Assembly (NCBI GenBank): GCA_019638275.1
Contig: JAHBUC010000012.1
Coordinates: 54,102 to 118,101, forward strand
Source: Cyclobacteriaceae bacterium
GTDB lineage: Bacteria > Bacteroidota > Bacteroidia > Cytophagales > Cyclobacteriaceae
DNA: 64,000 nucleotides
Direction: 5' to 3'
Every line of letters starts with the position of its first letter. Positions within the stretch are counted from its first letter, which is position 1. Both the position numbers and the translations under genes were made by a program. The notes beneath the pieces are model-generated. The model worked only from the letters and a program-made list of their open reading frames with translations, was not told the DNA's origin and did not search any database. Of the stretch, positions 17,901-28,240 are shown piece after piece.

Positions 17901-20900
17901 TGCGGAGTATCATCATTGTTAACAAGATTATCCGTAATTATATGGCCTTGCGGCAGGTTGCTTTGAATCGGGAAGAAACCAGATACAAGTCCTGAACTGG
18001 CAAACGCCTGATAATTAAATGTAATGATACCAGCCGAAGGAACAGTTGGTGAATTCAATACAATATTTGTGAGTGTATTGCTACAGATATCGGTTGTGTT
18101 GTTAACTGGCGCTGCTATTACAGCAGGCTCCACACGCAATACAATCGCACGTTCAGGTCCGCGGCAACCGGCAGCGGTAATTGGAACAACGTTATAGGTT
18201 ACTGTCAGTACTCCATTGGTGTTGTTGACGAATACATCATTGCGTATTTCATTTATATCCGTTGTGTTGCGCGGGGTTGCTCCGTTAAACGTTATCGGTG
18301 TCAGGCCGCCATCAACAACTATCGACATAATATCATAATTGGCAGCAATGGCACTGGTTGGACTGGTGCCTAAAATAATATTCGAAGCTTCATTGCTACA
18401 CACAATCGCATCCAGGTTTGAAGCCATAGATGGCGCAGGATTAACAGTAAAGATCACCGTTCCCTCGTCACCTAAACAGCCATCAGCAGAAACAGGGATT
18501 ACGCGATAACGTGCCTGTAACGGACTGTTGGTGGTGTTGGTAAAGAAATCGTTTTGAATGGCTGTGGCCGGTTGGGCATTTCCAATAGAAGCATTACCCG
18601 GACCCGGTTGTAGACCAAGATCCCAATTGATTTGTGTTATGTTATAGGATACGGCTGGTGCAGAACCCGGTGCAACAGCAAGCAGCACACCCGTAGTAAC
18701 ATCACTACAGGCCGGCAGTGGACTTAATGCAGGATCAAGCACTGGTTCTGGATCAACGGTAACCACCACGACTGCAGGATCCCCCAAACAACCTTGCGCA
18801 CTCACGGGTACAATGGTATACGCTACAGTAAGGTTTCCATTAGTGGTGTTGGTGAAACGATCATTCAGGATAGCATTTGCATTCACACCATTCTGTACAC
18901 TTGAATTCCCTGCAGCAGGTGTAAGTCCGCCTGCAACTGTTATGTTAATAATGTTGAATGCCGCAGCAGGCACAGACAAGCCATTAGTGGATAGCACAAT
19001 ATTTGTCCGCACATCACTGCACACCGTTACATCCAGATTCGGATTCAACACTGGTTCAGGATTTACCGGAACTGTTATTACAAATGGATTACCCACACAG
19101 CCTTCAGGGTTCGATGTAGGTGTTACCGTATAAACGGCATTCAATGGACCACCCGTTTCATTATGCAAGGTTTCAGCAAGTGTACCAACACCAGCCCCTG
19201 CCCCACCGGTAATACCGGGAGCATAGGTGGCAGTCCACGTAAAGGTAGAAGGAACAAGATTTGAAATATTGTCCTGCGGATTCAGGTCAAAAGGAACATC
19301 GGAGCATACCGCTGCGCGTGTTACATTAGCACCAACGGGTTGGGGATTAATTGGAACAGTGATGGTGAATGTACTACCCGGACAAGAACCACCGGAAGCT
19401 GGTGTAAGCGTAAACACCGCATTCAACACACCTCCTGTTAGGTTTTGTAAAGTGCCGGTAACATTTCCGGTTCCATTGGCTGCACCTCCGGTTAATCCAA
19501 AATCATAAACTGCTGTCCAGGCAAAAGTTGAGATAATTCCATTGGTAATCTCATCCTGTGGATCAAAGGAGAAAGGTTCATTTGAACACGCTGCTGCTTT
19601 TGTTGCATTGGCGCCAACCGGTTCAGAACTTACCGGAACGGTTATCACAAAAGGAGTTCCCGGACAACCATTGTTGGAAGTTGGCGTTACGGTGTACACG
19701 GCATTTAACACGCCACCCGAAGTATTATTTAGATTTTCAGCAATCGCACCTGCGCCTGCACCAGCACCTCCACTTATCCCTGCATCGTACAAGGCCGTCC
19801 ATGTGAATGTTGAAGTAATCCCATTGGTAATATCCAGTTGCGGATTGATGTTAAACGGAACATCGGAACAAACTACTCCCTTTGTAGCATCGGCACCAAC
19901 AGGCTCAGAACGAACGGGAACGGTGATGGTGAAATTGGAGCCTACACAATTTGTAACCGTAGAAGTTGGCGTAATGGTGTACACCGCATTCAGTGTTCCA
20001 CCGGAAACGTTATTCAATGTTTCTGCAATCAGTCCAGTTCCGTTACCCGATCCACCGGTCAGGCCCGGATCATATACAGCTGTCCACGTATAGGTTGCTG
20101 TAATGGAGTTGGAAACATTATCCTGCGGATCGAATGAGAACGGTGTATCAGAACATACCGGGAGCTTCACCGTGTTGATGGCCAAAGGTTCCGGATCAAT
20201 CGGAACGGTGATGGTAAACGTAGTACCAGCACAGCCATTGGATGAGGTTGGTGTAACGGTATACACCACATTCAATTGAGCAGACGTGAGGTTTGTCAAC
20301 GTTTCTGCAACAGCTCCGTTTCCATTACCGGAGCCACCCGTAATACCTCCAGGATATGACGCTATCCAACTAAAGGTCGCGGTAACACCATTCGTAATTT
20401 CAACTTGTGGATTGAAACTGAAAGCCACATCGGAGCAAACCGGGGCTTTAACTGCATCTGTGCCAACCGGCTCAGGGTTAACCTGAACGGTAATTGTAAA
20501 ATCAGCACCCACACATCCATTGTTAGAGGTTGGTGTAATGGTGTACACGGCATTCAGCTGACCACCGGTCAGGTTTGTTAAGGTTTCAGAAAGTAATCCG
20601 GTTCCCGCACCTGCACCATTGGTTAGGCCAGCATCATAAACTGCCGTCCAGGCAAACGTACTGGTAACACCGTTGATGATATCATTTTGTGGATTGAAAT
20701 TGAACGCTACATCAGAACATACCGGAGGACGCACGGCATTTGAGCCGACCGGTTCAGGATTTACCGGAACCGTAATCGTAAAGTTTGTTCCCACACATGA
20801 ACCGGCAGTAGTTGGTGTAATGGTATACACCGCACTGAGTTGTCCACCAGTCTGGTTAGTAAGCGTTTGATTTATCAACCCAGCTCCATTGGCCGCACCT

Positions 20901-23900
20901 CCGGTTAAACCGGCAGGATAAACGGCCGTCCATGCAAAGGTTGCCGTTGTACCATTTGTTATTTCATTTTGCGGATCAAAGTTGAAAGGCTCATCAGAAC
21001 AAACAGCTCCCTTTGTACTGTTTGCCGCAACTGGTTCCGAATCAATCGGAACAGTAATCGTAAACTGATTACCCACACATCCATTGGTCGATGTCGGTGT
21101 AATCGTATAGGTAGCATTCAATGCTGCACCCGTGAGGTTGGTAAGTGTCTCAGCAATATTCCCTACCCCTGCACCTGCTCCTCCACTTAGTCCTGCTGCA
21201 TAGGAAGCCGTCCAGGTGAATGTTGACGCCACACCATTGGCCACATCAGCCTGGGGATTAAAGTTGAAGGCAACATCTGAACAAACAATTGGCTTGATGT
21301 CATTTACTCCCACAGGTTCAGGATTAACAGGAACCGTAATGGTAAATGAAGTCCCCGGACATCCGGCAACTGAAGTTGGCGTAACGGTATAGACCGCATT
21401 CAAAGCGCCACCTGTTACATTCTCAAGCGTTTCAATTATTGTTCCTGTACCATTATTCGCACCTCCGGTTAATCCGGCAGCGTAAGCAGCTGTCCAGGTG
21501 AAGTTAGATGCCACACCATTGGTAATGTCCAATTGCGGATTAAAACTGAACTGAACGTTCGAGCAAGCTGCTGCTTTTGAAACGTTAGCGCCAACAGGCT
21601 CTGGATTAATCGGCACGGTGATGGTAAAGTTTGCGCCTACACAACCATCTACGGAAGTAGGCGTTACGGTATAAACCGCACTTAACTGACCAGCCGTTAA
21701 ATTCACCAACGTTTCAGCTACGTTGCCTGTACCATTTCCTGCTCCACCGGTTAATCCGGCAGGATATACGGCCGTCCATGCAAAGTTGCTGGCAACGCCA
21801 TTTGTTATTTGTGTTTGCGGATCAAAACTGAACGCATCGTTTGAACAAACCACTGCTTTGGTTTGGTTGATGGCAACCGGTTGAGGATTTACCGGAACTG
21901 TGATAATGAAAGGAGGATTTCCAACACAACCTCCCCCAACCGCAACCGGCACAACCGTATATACAGCATTGATGGGTGCTGACGTAAGGTTCACCAATGT
22001 TTCAGCAATTGCCCCATTTCCATTACCGGCACCACCGGAAAGTCCTGCGCCATATGAAGCCGTCCAGGTAAATGTACTGTTCACACCATTGATGATGTCA
22101 TCCTGTGGATTAAAGCTAAAGGGAACATTGGAGCATTGCGCAACCTTGGTCACATCTGCACCAACAGGTTCCGTATCTATCGGCACCGTAATGGTGAACG
22201 GATTACCATCGCAATTGGCGGCTGAACGTGGGGTGATCGTATAAACCACATTGATCACACCACCTGTTAAGTTAGTTAATGTTTCAGCAACCGGACCTGT
22301 ACCGTTGGTTGCGCCACCGGTTATTCCTCCCGGATAAACGGCTGTCCAGCTAAATGAAGCAGGTACACCGTTTGTAATTTCGGCCTGCGGATCAAAACTG
22401 AATGGCGCATCGGAACACACCACTGCCTTTGTTGAATTCGCTCCTACTGGCTCAGGATTAACCGGAACAGTTATCGTAAAAGGTGTTCCCACACAAATAT
22501 CAGGAGTTGATGTTGGTGTTACAGTAAATACTGCATTCAGTTGAATGTTGGTTTGATTCACCAACGTGCCCACCACATTGCCTACACCGTTTGCCGCACC
22601 ACCGGTTAACCCGGCAGGATAGGCTGCTGTCCACGTATAGGTAGCTGCTACGCCATTGGTAATAAATGTTTGCGGATCGAAACTGAACCCAACATCGGAA
22701 CATTGAACGGCCACGGTGGTATTGGCACCAACCGGTTTCGGATTAACCGGAACGGTGACAGTAAAGGTTGCTCCGGCACAACCACTTGCTGAAGTAGGTG
22801 TAACGGTATACACCGCACTTATCTGTGCTGTAGTAATGTTTGTTAGTGATTCGTTTATTGAACCAACACCATTACCGGCTCCTCCTGTTAATCCCGCGGG
22901 ATAAAAGGCTGTCCAGGTAAATGAACTTACCAACGTGTTGGTAATATTTGCCTGAGGATTTATACTAAACGCCACATCAGAACAAAAAACAGCTGCAGTT
23001 GAGTTGGTTGATGTTGGTTCAGGGTTTATTGTAATGACAATCGTTTCAGCTACACCTGCGCATCCTGCGCCTGATGTTGGTGTTATGGTGTAGGTTGCTG
23101 TGATCGGAGCGTTTGACGTATTAACTAAAACATCAGTAATATGAAATGTTCCCGGAGCGCCCGCTGCCACATTTGTTCCGGCTGATCCCTGCACCGATGC
23201 ATCAGACATAACCGGAGCAGCCCAATTGAATACGGTACCCGGAGGAAGATTAAGTGGTGACAAGAAAATTTCTTTGTTTACTGGTTGACCGCTGCAAATG
23301 GTTCGGGTTTGACCTGAGGCTATAACCGGTGCCGGATTAACCGTGACCACAACATCTTGTGCAGGCCCGGCACAACCATCCGGTGAGGTTGGTGTTACAC
23401 GATACGTAACGGAACCAGCCGCACCCGAAACGTTGGTAAGCACCTGATTGATCTGGCCGGCTCCATTATTACCTATGACTGTTCCACTTATTAATCCTGT
23501 AACACTGGTTACGATCCAGTTAAATGTTGAACCACCAATACTTGATGTAAGAGTCAGTACATCCAGCGGTGCTGAACCGCTACACAACGAAGCAGTTGGT
23601 AATGAAGTCATGACCGGACGATCATTGGCATTGATTACTAATGTTGCTGCGGCACCTGAACAACCGGTGGGTGAAACTTCCTGTACACGAAGCGTTGCCG
23701 AGTTTGAAGTACCAAAATCTACGGTAACCTGATTCAATCCAACACCACTTGCTGCACCAACAATAGCAGCATCACCCGCGATAACCGACCATGTGTAGGT
23801 TGAAAGATTATTGAAGGCTTGCGTTTGATACACAACTCCGGTTTGTTGTTTACATACCGTTATTGGTCCGAGAATTACGTTTGGCGCAGGACTTGATTCA

Positions 23901-26900
23901 ACCGTGATGGTAAAGGGTTGCGGATCGCCCACACAACCATCAGCCGAAATTTCAGTAACGCTTAAGTTATACACATCAGCATTAGGCGGATTGGTCAATC
24001 CGGGGAACTGAAGCAGTACAAAGAAATCATTCACACCACCACCGGCAAAGCGTTGGTAGATGCCCGGATTATCAGGAGGAAGATTCCACGTGTATGTTGC
24101 GCCAGCATTTATAGTTTGAATCTGGTAGAGTACGGTGGTTGGCCCAACGCAGACGTTGGTACCTCCAATAATTGGATTAATGCCTGGACGTGGATTAATC
24201 CGGAATTCCACTTCCGCAACATTCACGCAATTTGTTAGCGTGTTGGTTACGCGGGCGAAGAAAGTTTCACCATCATTAACATTGTCAACATCAGTTGGAG
24301 AGGCGACCGGTGAGGTTAACCCTACATCAGTAAACCAGGCAACCGAGCGGTTGGCTACTATACCCCCAGCAACGGCTGCATTATAAAAAGTAAGATCAAC
24401 ATTGTTGATCGCATTGCCTCCAATGTTCTCTTCACAGAAAGCAGGATTTTGATTAACTACTACAGGGCTTGGATTAACTGTAAAAGTTATAAAACCATCT
24501 TGCGTACAACCTGGAACAACATCTGTTCGCGTCACGCGAGTAAAAAGTATTTCGCCATTTGAAACAACATCAGGCCCGGTGAATACAATTGTTCTTCCAG
24601 CATCTGTGAAATATTGAACAGTTCTTCCAGCAGAACCTACAATACCAGTTATGGCATCATTCAAAGAAGTCAAAAAAACCAATGTAACTGTGGCATCACC
24701 TGATCCTGGCGCATCTTCACAAAGTGCAGGTACTGGGTCATTATTGGCGGGCAGGGCATGACGTGTTACAACTACCTGATCATTACTTGAACTACACACA
24801 CCTAAGGCACTTGTTACCGTCCAGGTAAAAGTTGTGTTTCCCACTGGAAGCTCGGTGATGGCAGATGCAGGATCATGTATGTCTGCAATAAAAGGAAGGG
24901 TTGTACCTGATCCTGAAACAAAAATATTATCAAAACGATGACGTTCATCATCAGCGTTATTTCGAACGCGAATTATAATCTCGAGAGTGTTGCCCGTTAA
25001 CCCTGAGGCTGAAATTGTACGGAATATGCCATCTCCTTCAAACAAATTATCATCTACTATCTCACCAATAAGAACCTCAGCGCCACCATTAATACGGTAA
25101 AACGCACGTATATAGTCATCAGCCTCCATCGCTCCTGCCTCCATAATTTGAAGCGATACTGTTATGTTGGGAATGGCCGTGATAGGGATTATAGCAGAAC
25201 GCCACTCCACTTCATTATCCACATCCCGAACCTCCATCACTCCATTTTCAATTCGTATATAATCTGTTGCGGCAGTAAGCGATGCAGCAGGTACCGTCAC
25301 GTTCCAGTTACTTCCCGGGTGGTTGAAAGTCGCGGCACCCGAGGGGCCGGTAATTCCCAATCCGTTGTCAGAAGAAGGGAATGTCTCATAATATAAAGCT
25401 GAACCAATACTCCATGTTCCGGTACCACCATTATTTGCTGGCGTTGCATTGAGGTTTGTACTTGGATCACAGGTGGCGAAGTTAGCACCTGCTACAGCTG
25501 GTGAAGGGAGACGATCGAAGGTGATTGTTATCGGATCATTGACTGCCGTACATGCACCAGCAGGATCATCGGTGATCAGTCTTAATTGAACTGAACCAGC
25601 AGTGAAATCACCAGCTGATGGTCTGTATACATCGTCTACAGGATTTGAATTGTCAAAGTTGCCATTCGCTGTTCCACTTGATTGAAATGTTCCGGTTCCT
25701 GAAACAACTTCCCAACGAGCCTGCGATGCACCCCCTCCGAAAGTGCCGGAAAGATTTACATGGAAAGCGGGGGTTGGTGGATTATCTAGACAGGTAGTGA
25801 AATCAGCGGGAGCTGTTACAGAAGGAGGATTTCTGAAAACAATATCAACAAAATCATCAGAAGGCGCACAAGTACCAGATGTAAGCCTCCAGCGATAGGT
25901 ATAAGTTCCTGGAGTTGATACTGTTACTGAAGCATTTCGGGTATTGGCATTGGGAGTAAAATCCGAGGTGCCTGGCCCTGCCATTTGAAGCCATGTACCC
26001 GTTGCAAAGGTTGGATCATTGCCATTCAGAGTTGCGGTGACTCCACAAACATCCTGATCACCACCTGCAGCCGATACTGGAGGAGTTGTACCAAAATCAA
26101 TTTGAACATCATCAAAAGAGTTACACGGTGGGTTGGTGATGGTCCATCTAAACACATGAATACCATTTTCAAAAACCCTAACAACAGCGTTTGGTGCGTT
26201 GGCATTTGGCGTAAATGTGGGTGCTGCTCCAGGCCCACTCACCCTTGTCCATGTGCCGGTTCCAGCAGCTGGCACATTTCCACTTAAATTATAATCTAAA
26301 GGTAAGCCAATACAAACCGCATCATCACTACCGGCATTTGCTAACCCCGGATTGGCAGAAATATTAACTGTACGATTTACCGGGTTAGAAGAACAAGTCA
26401 CTCCCCCGCCAAAATCAGCACTTACAACATATGTTAGATTATAAGTACCGTTCGAAGCAGTTGACTGAACAGTGGGCTGTTGAATATCGGTTGCATCTAA
26501 AATACCAATAGCCCCTGTCCATAGATGATCCGAAATGGATGGGTTAAATGGATTAGGAGCACCAGCAGATGGAGGAAGCGTTGGGTTTCCATTCAATACT
26601 AATGTAGAGCCTTCACACAGTTCAGCAGGATTTGGCAAAATACTGGCTGTGGGTCTTGCCCGTACATTAACCCCTAAAGAACGGGTATTTGCACACTGTG
26701 GTGCAGTAACATACCTGCGTTGTACCTGAACATTTCCACCAGCAACTGCCGCCCCAGTAGTAACTGTTATTGATGTACCATCTGCATTGATGCTGGTTGG
26801 AGTCCATCCAGCAGGCAAAACCCAATTGTACTCCGTAGCCAATGAGTAATTGCCACTGATAGCATCCGTGATTGTAAAGGAAGCGGGTGCCCCACCAGCT

Positions 26901-28240
26901 ATACTATAAACGTAGGTTGAAGATGGGCACAAGTTGGTTGGTCCCGATATCGTACCAGGTTGTGGCAAAGCCGTCCTTCGCTCTAGTGTTACTTCAGTAG
27001 CATCACTTCGACAACTTCCGGCAGCATTATTTTCAACAGTTACCCACCAATGCTTGCGTTGTCCGGCCTGTATCTGGCCTGCTCCAGGTCCATCACCTGG
27101 CGTAAAACTACGTCCAGCAGCACCGGTGTTGGTATAAACCTGATTTGTTAATGCTGCATCAGAGAACCAGCGGTAGCGCCATGTCCCTGGTCCGGGATCA
27201 CCACTGGTAACCGTGAGCGTTCTACTATCACCAGCACAAATCACTCTGCCTGGTACAGTTGGGGCTGGTGGGGAGTCAACGATTCGTATTATTGCTGTTC
27301 TTTCTACGGGAGGATTATCCCCATTAACTAAATCTCCGTTGACAGGGCTAAGATCAAAGTCGTTTGCATATGGGTTACAATAATTCCAATAACGTATCGT
27401 AACCTCAAACTCATCTCCTACAACAGGAAATCCAGCTCCAAATCCACCAGGAGCGGTTATCACCAATGCATCTCTCCTCCTCGGATCATTGATCACCACA
27501 GGGGGAGGATTATAAAAACTAACACCACGAGGATCTTGATAATTTGAGCCTGCTGCAGGGGGCATAAGCACACCATCTACACTTACATTCGGAATCCTTG
27601 GTGCACCATTTGGAGTATTATAAACGATTTGTTGCCATCTTACCTGGACGTTTGGATTATTTATTGGATTATTAGGTGGGTAGTTTGCAGGATAGGCGGA
27701 ATTGCAATTCCATTCAGTAGCATCGTCAAAGATCACATTAATCGGAACGCCTTCACAAACTTCATGAATATTTGTCCCTGTAGTAGGTGAGATGAGCTGG
27801 ACATTACCCCCATTAAATTCATCCGTGCGCCAAGTGGTGACCAATTGGGATTGCCGTGTTGTACCACAGGCACCAGCACTATTAACAGAAATAAACATTT
27901 GTACCTGGTACTCACAGTCACTATTAACTGGATAAACATGCGGTCGAGTTATTGAGTATGTAGCAGAACCGGGAGTTAATGTTGCCTGTGAAAAACTCGC
28001 AGGTCCATCACCCCAAAAAAAGCTCAACACATAATTATTGCCCGCAGCTAATGGACTAGCAAACGTGATGTCATATCGCATATTCACAGAGACTGGCGTA
28101 CATAACCCATTTGGGGTTACCTGACTTCCAGACGAAACAACAGGTGGCAATAAACCGCACTGTGCTTGGGCAACTTGATTGAAAACAAGGGAAAAAGCAA
28201 TTACAAAAGTACCTATTAAAAGTCTAAGCACAGGTCTCAT
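14909..28240 (-). CDS. Giant secreted adhesin-like protein with tandem PKD-like repeats and CHU_C tail (4443 aa)
   Basis: One uninterrupted 13.3-kb frame. It begins with a signal peptide (about 1-26) and an N-terminal region paralogous to that of the 1234-residue protein. Residues about 330-1740 are mixed Ig/PKD-like domains, with a different beta-rich segment near 950-1120. Residues about 1741-3063 are 14 tandem repeats of about 94 residues, each with a CSD/CSN motif, an F-x-F-N/D-PQ motif, W-T-A, GLTGGAGNG and a GCVG-like motif, matching what I know as the PKD-like domain of Bacteroidota. More diverged repeats and PKD domains follow, then a CHU_C type B T9SS sorting domain (about 4345-4443, ending TQIGDVTLIR). 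It is expected to be exported by the T9SS and displayed on the cell surface, possibly in gliding or adhesion. Ligand unknown. Confidence 0.92.
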   Translation of the reverse strand: MRPVLRLLIGTFVIAFSLVFNQVAQAQCGLLPPVVSSGSQVTPNGLCTPVSVNMRYDITFASPLAAGNNYVLSFFWGDGPASFSQATLTPGSATYSITRPHVYPVNSDCEYQVQMFISVNSAGACGTTRQSQLVTTWRTDEFNGGNVQLISPTTGTNIHEVCEGVPINVIFDDATEWNCNSAYPANYPPNNPINNPNVQVRWQQIVYNTPNGAPRIPNVSVDGVLMPPAAGSNYQDPRGVSFYNPPPVVINDPRRRDALVITAPGGFGAGFPVVGDEFEVTIRYWNYCNPYANDFDLSPVNGDLVNGDNPPVERTAIIRIVDSPPAPTVPGRVICAGDSRTLTVTSGDPGPGTWRYRWFSDAALTNQVYTNTGAAGRSFTPGDGPGAGQIQAGQRKHWWVTVENNAAGSCRSDATEVTLERRTALPQPGTISGPTNLCPSSTYVYSIAGGAPASFTITDAISGNYSLATEYNWVLPAGWTPTSINADGTSITVTTGAAVAGGNVQVQRRYVTAPQCANTRSLGVNVRARPTASILPNPAELCEGSTLVLNGNPTLPPSAGAPNPFNPSISDHLWTGAIGILDATDIQQPTVQSTASNGTYNLTYVVSADFGGGVTCSSNPVNRTVNISANPGLANAGSDDAVCIGLPLDYNLSGNVPAAGTGTWTRVSGPGAAPTFTPNANAPNAVVRVFENGIHVFRWTITNPPCNSFDDVQIDFGTTPPVSAAGGDQDVCGVTATLNGNDPTFATGTWLQMAGPGTSDFTPNANTRNASVTVSTPGTYTYRWRLTSGTCAPSDDFVDIVFRNPPSVTAPADFTTCLDNPPTPAFHVNLSGTFGGGASQARWEVVSGTGTFQSSGTANGNFDNSNPVDDVYRPSAGDFTAGSVQLRLITDDPAGACTAVNDPITITFDRLPSPAVAGANFATCDPSTNLNATPANNGGTGTWSIGSALYYETFPSSDNGLGITGPSGAATFNHPGSNWNVTVPAASLTAATDYIRIENGVMEVRDVDNEVEWRSAIIPITAIPNITVSLQIMEAGAMEADDYIRAFYRINGGAEVLIGEIVDDNLFEGDGIFRTISASGLTGNTLEIIIRVRNNADDERHRFDNIFVSGSGTTLPFIADIHDPASAITELPVGNTTFTWTVTSALGVCSSSNDQVVVTRHALPANNDPVPALCEDAPGSGDATVTLVFLTSLNDAITGIVGSAGRTVQYFTDAGRTIVFTGPDVVSNGEILFTRVTRTDVVPGCTQDGFITFTVNPSPVVVNQNPAFCEENIGGNAINNVDLTFYNAAVAGGIVANRSVAWFTDVGLTSPVASPTDVDNVNDGETFFARVTNTLTNCVNVAEVEFRINPRPGINPIIGGTNVCVGPTTVLYQIQTINAGATYTWNLPPDNPGIYQRFAGGGVNDFFVLLQFPGLTNPPNADVYNLSVTEISADGCVGDPQPFTITVESSPAPNVILGPITVCKQQTGVVYQTQAFNNLSTYTWSVIAGDAAIVGAASGVGLNQVTVDFGTSNSATLRVQEVSPTGCSGAAATLVINANDRPVMTSLPTASLCSGSAPLDVLTLTSSIGGSTFNWIVTSVTGLISGTVIGNNGAGQINQVLTNVSGAAGSVTYRVTPTSPDGCAGPAQDVVVTVNPAPVIASGQTRTICSGQPVNKEIFLSPLNLPPGTVFNWAAPVMSDASVQGSAGTNVAAGAPGTFHITDVLVNTSNAPITATYTITPTSGAGCAGVAETIVITINPEPTSTNSTAAVFCSDVAFSINPQANITNTLVSSFTWTAFYPAGLTGGAGNGVGSINESLTNITTAQISAVYTVTPTSASGCAGATFTVTVPVNPKPVGANTTVAVQCSDVGFSFDPQTFITNGVAATYTWTAAYPAGLTGGAANGVGNVVGTLVNQTNIQLNAVFTVTPTSTPDICVGTPFTITVPVNPEPVGANSTKAVVCSDAPFSFDPQAEITNGVPASFSWTAVYPGGITGGATNGTGPVAETLTNLTGGVINVVYTITPRSAANCDGNPFTITVPIDTEPVGADVTKVAQCSNVPFSFNPQDDIINGVNSTFTWTASYGAGLSGGAGNGNGAIAETLVNLTSAPINAVYTVVPVAVGGGCVGNPPFIITVPVNPQPVAINQTKAVVCSNDAFSFDPQTQITNGVASNFAWTAVYPAGLTGGAGNGTGNVAETLVNLTAGQLSAVYTVTPTSVDGCVGANFTITVPINPEPVGANVSKAAACSNVQFSFNPQLDITNGVASNFTWTAAYAAGLTGGANNGTGTIIETLENVTGGALNAVYTVTPTSVAGCPGTSFTITVPVNPEPVGVNDIKPIVCSDVAFNFNPQADVANGVASTFTWTASYAAGLSGGAGAGVGNIAETLTNLTGAALNATYTITPTSTNGCVGNQFTITVPIDSEPVAANSTKGAVCSDEPFNFDPQNEITNGTTATFAWTAVYPAGLTGGAANGAGLINQTLTNQTGGQLSAVYTITPTTAGSCVGTNFTITVPVNPEPVGSNAVRPPVCSDVAFNFNPQNDIINGVTSTFAWTAVYDAGLTNGAGAGTGLLSETLTNLTGGQLNAVYTITPTSNNGCVGADFTITVQVNPEPVGTDAVKAPVCSDVAFSFNPQVEITNGVTATFSWIASYPGGITGGSGNGNGAVAETLTNLTSAQLNVVYTVTPTSSNGCAGTTFTITVPIDPEPLAINTVKLPVCSDTPFSFDPQDNVSNSITATYTWTAVYDPGLTGGSGNGTGLIAETLNNVSGGTLNAVYTITPTSTVTNCVGSNFTITVPVRSEPVGADATKGVVCSDVPFNINPQLDITNGITSTFTWTALYDAGISGGAGAGAGAIAENLNNTSGGVLNAVYTVTPTSNNGCPGTPFVITVPVSSEPVGANATKAAACSNEPFSFDPQDEITNGIISTFAWTAVYDFGLTGGAANGTGNVTGTLQNLTGGVLNAVFTLTPASGGSCPGSTFTITVPINPQPVGANVTRAAVCSDVPFDLNPQDNISNLVPSTFTWTATYAPGITGGAGAGVGTLAETLHNETGGPLNAVYTVTPTSNPEGCVGNPFVITVPVNPEPVLNPNLDVTVCSDVRTNIVLSTNGLSVPAAAFNIINITVAGGLTPAAGNSSVQNGVNANAILNDRFTNTTNGNLTVAYTIVPVSAQGCLGDPAVVVVTVDPEPVLDPALSPLPACSDVTTGVLLAVAPGSAPAVSYNITQINWDLGLQPGPGNASIGNAQPATAIQNDFFTNTTNSPLQARYRVIPVSADGCLGDEGTVIFTVNPAPSMASNLDAIVCSNEASNIILGTSPTSAIAANYDIMSIVVDGGLTPITFNGATPRNTTDINEIRNDVFVNNTNGVLTVTYNVVPITAAGCRGPERAIVLRVEPAVIAAPVNNTTDICSNTLTNIVLNSPTVPSAGIITFNYQAFASSGLVSGFFPIQSNLPQGHIITDNLVNNDDTPQTVTYRITPVANGAKTGNGCTGNFVDVVVSIEPKPKVVVTPTQTTVCEGIPTGFSLTSATVPSIGTVEFELVNVVATGGVTGFSTVGTVFTNNSMLNDILDNPTAVPQTVTYTLRPQTPAVGCLGDGVQLVVTVNPRPTITASSLAEQICSGSNINITFTYDVQNTFGVWTAVADANVVGASPGAGSLLFQTLFNNSSTPGNVVYTVTPTSPAGCQGTPVVINVTVDPIPGVTGLPPAITVCDGDGINVPLTSPVAGTVFNWTATASSANITGFTSPNTGNAINETLNNADFFPGTILYQITPTGPAPSACVGNPATMVVTVAPTVGGRWLTNDLAMCVGQTQFLVLQLDGQPPFTATYSATDANGTTFFPLTGLGNIRVIPVSPTQTTTYELTAVNDINGCPFTPAGETVTVTVGETDATFSVVGPVNGCSPFTAEFQYNQVAGVTYTWRWFDGTETVFTAGTTVPNATITHEFVNPSPTGTISYKVTLQTTLDPPLDICQDVHFETISVFPEIFVNIFPDKNEICSGETINFFNSSIGAATHRWFYREQGNAGQELDVRTTQQVSYTFTNTSTQNPIIYEVVYVANNGNCPSPEYIIPITVYRQVTASFTETLDEFAGGFANAVFTNTSTPLDPAHFEYEWDFGIGSNPATGSGTGIQNVQYNSFGPRDVRLTAINLAAQANGLDCSSSETKTIVVNLPPLAAGFTYTPQAACFPAEIEINSTASTGVDLFEWTVRDQNGRIAAVSTAPDPIFFIANPGDYTIFLKVSNSITGQTLFTDNAATPIRIYPNPQAAFQARPTTLFVPDTELVTFNFSQPTNVPSDEVSFLWNFGDTNDVVKRLLGESDPTYFYPVEGRYMITLVMQEIRGDVVCTDTARQEIIAREGGQVRIPNAFTPDPSGPNGGVPGPGGVNDVFLPYVRGININEPNSFNMQIFDRWGNLIFESRNSPGQPLRGWDGYDRNGNLLPAGVYVYKLVLRLVDGQRTTQIGDVTLIR
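19052..23020 (-). repeat. Fourteen tandem PKD-like coding repeats of about 283 bp
   Basis: Within the giant gene, 14 consecutive units of 94-95 codons occupy about 3.97 kb. Each ends in a VNPEP-like linker (VPVNPEP, VPINPQP, VPIDSEP and similar) and carries two Cys, one in CSD/CSN and one in GC-x-G. The units are diverged at DNA level but align without gaps at protein level, which indicates old duplications kept by selection on the fold. Boundaries were taken at the EP of the linkers. Confidence 0.85.

Noticed and set aside
19542..20093. 183-residue plus-strand frame inside the giant gene
   Set aside because: It is antisense to the 14 tandem repeats, itself repetitive, and one of several such shadows produced by the codon pattern of the repeats.
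22716..22904. Other long plus-strand frames along 15.5-27.2 kb
   Set aside because: All lie antisense to one intact 4443-codon frame, and none shows a family motif or a promoter.
19052..23020. Possible CRISPR-like array because of regular spacing
   Set aside because: The 283-bp period is coding, the units vary at DNA level, and there are no short identical repeats with unique spacers.
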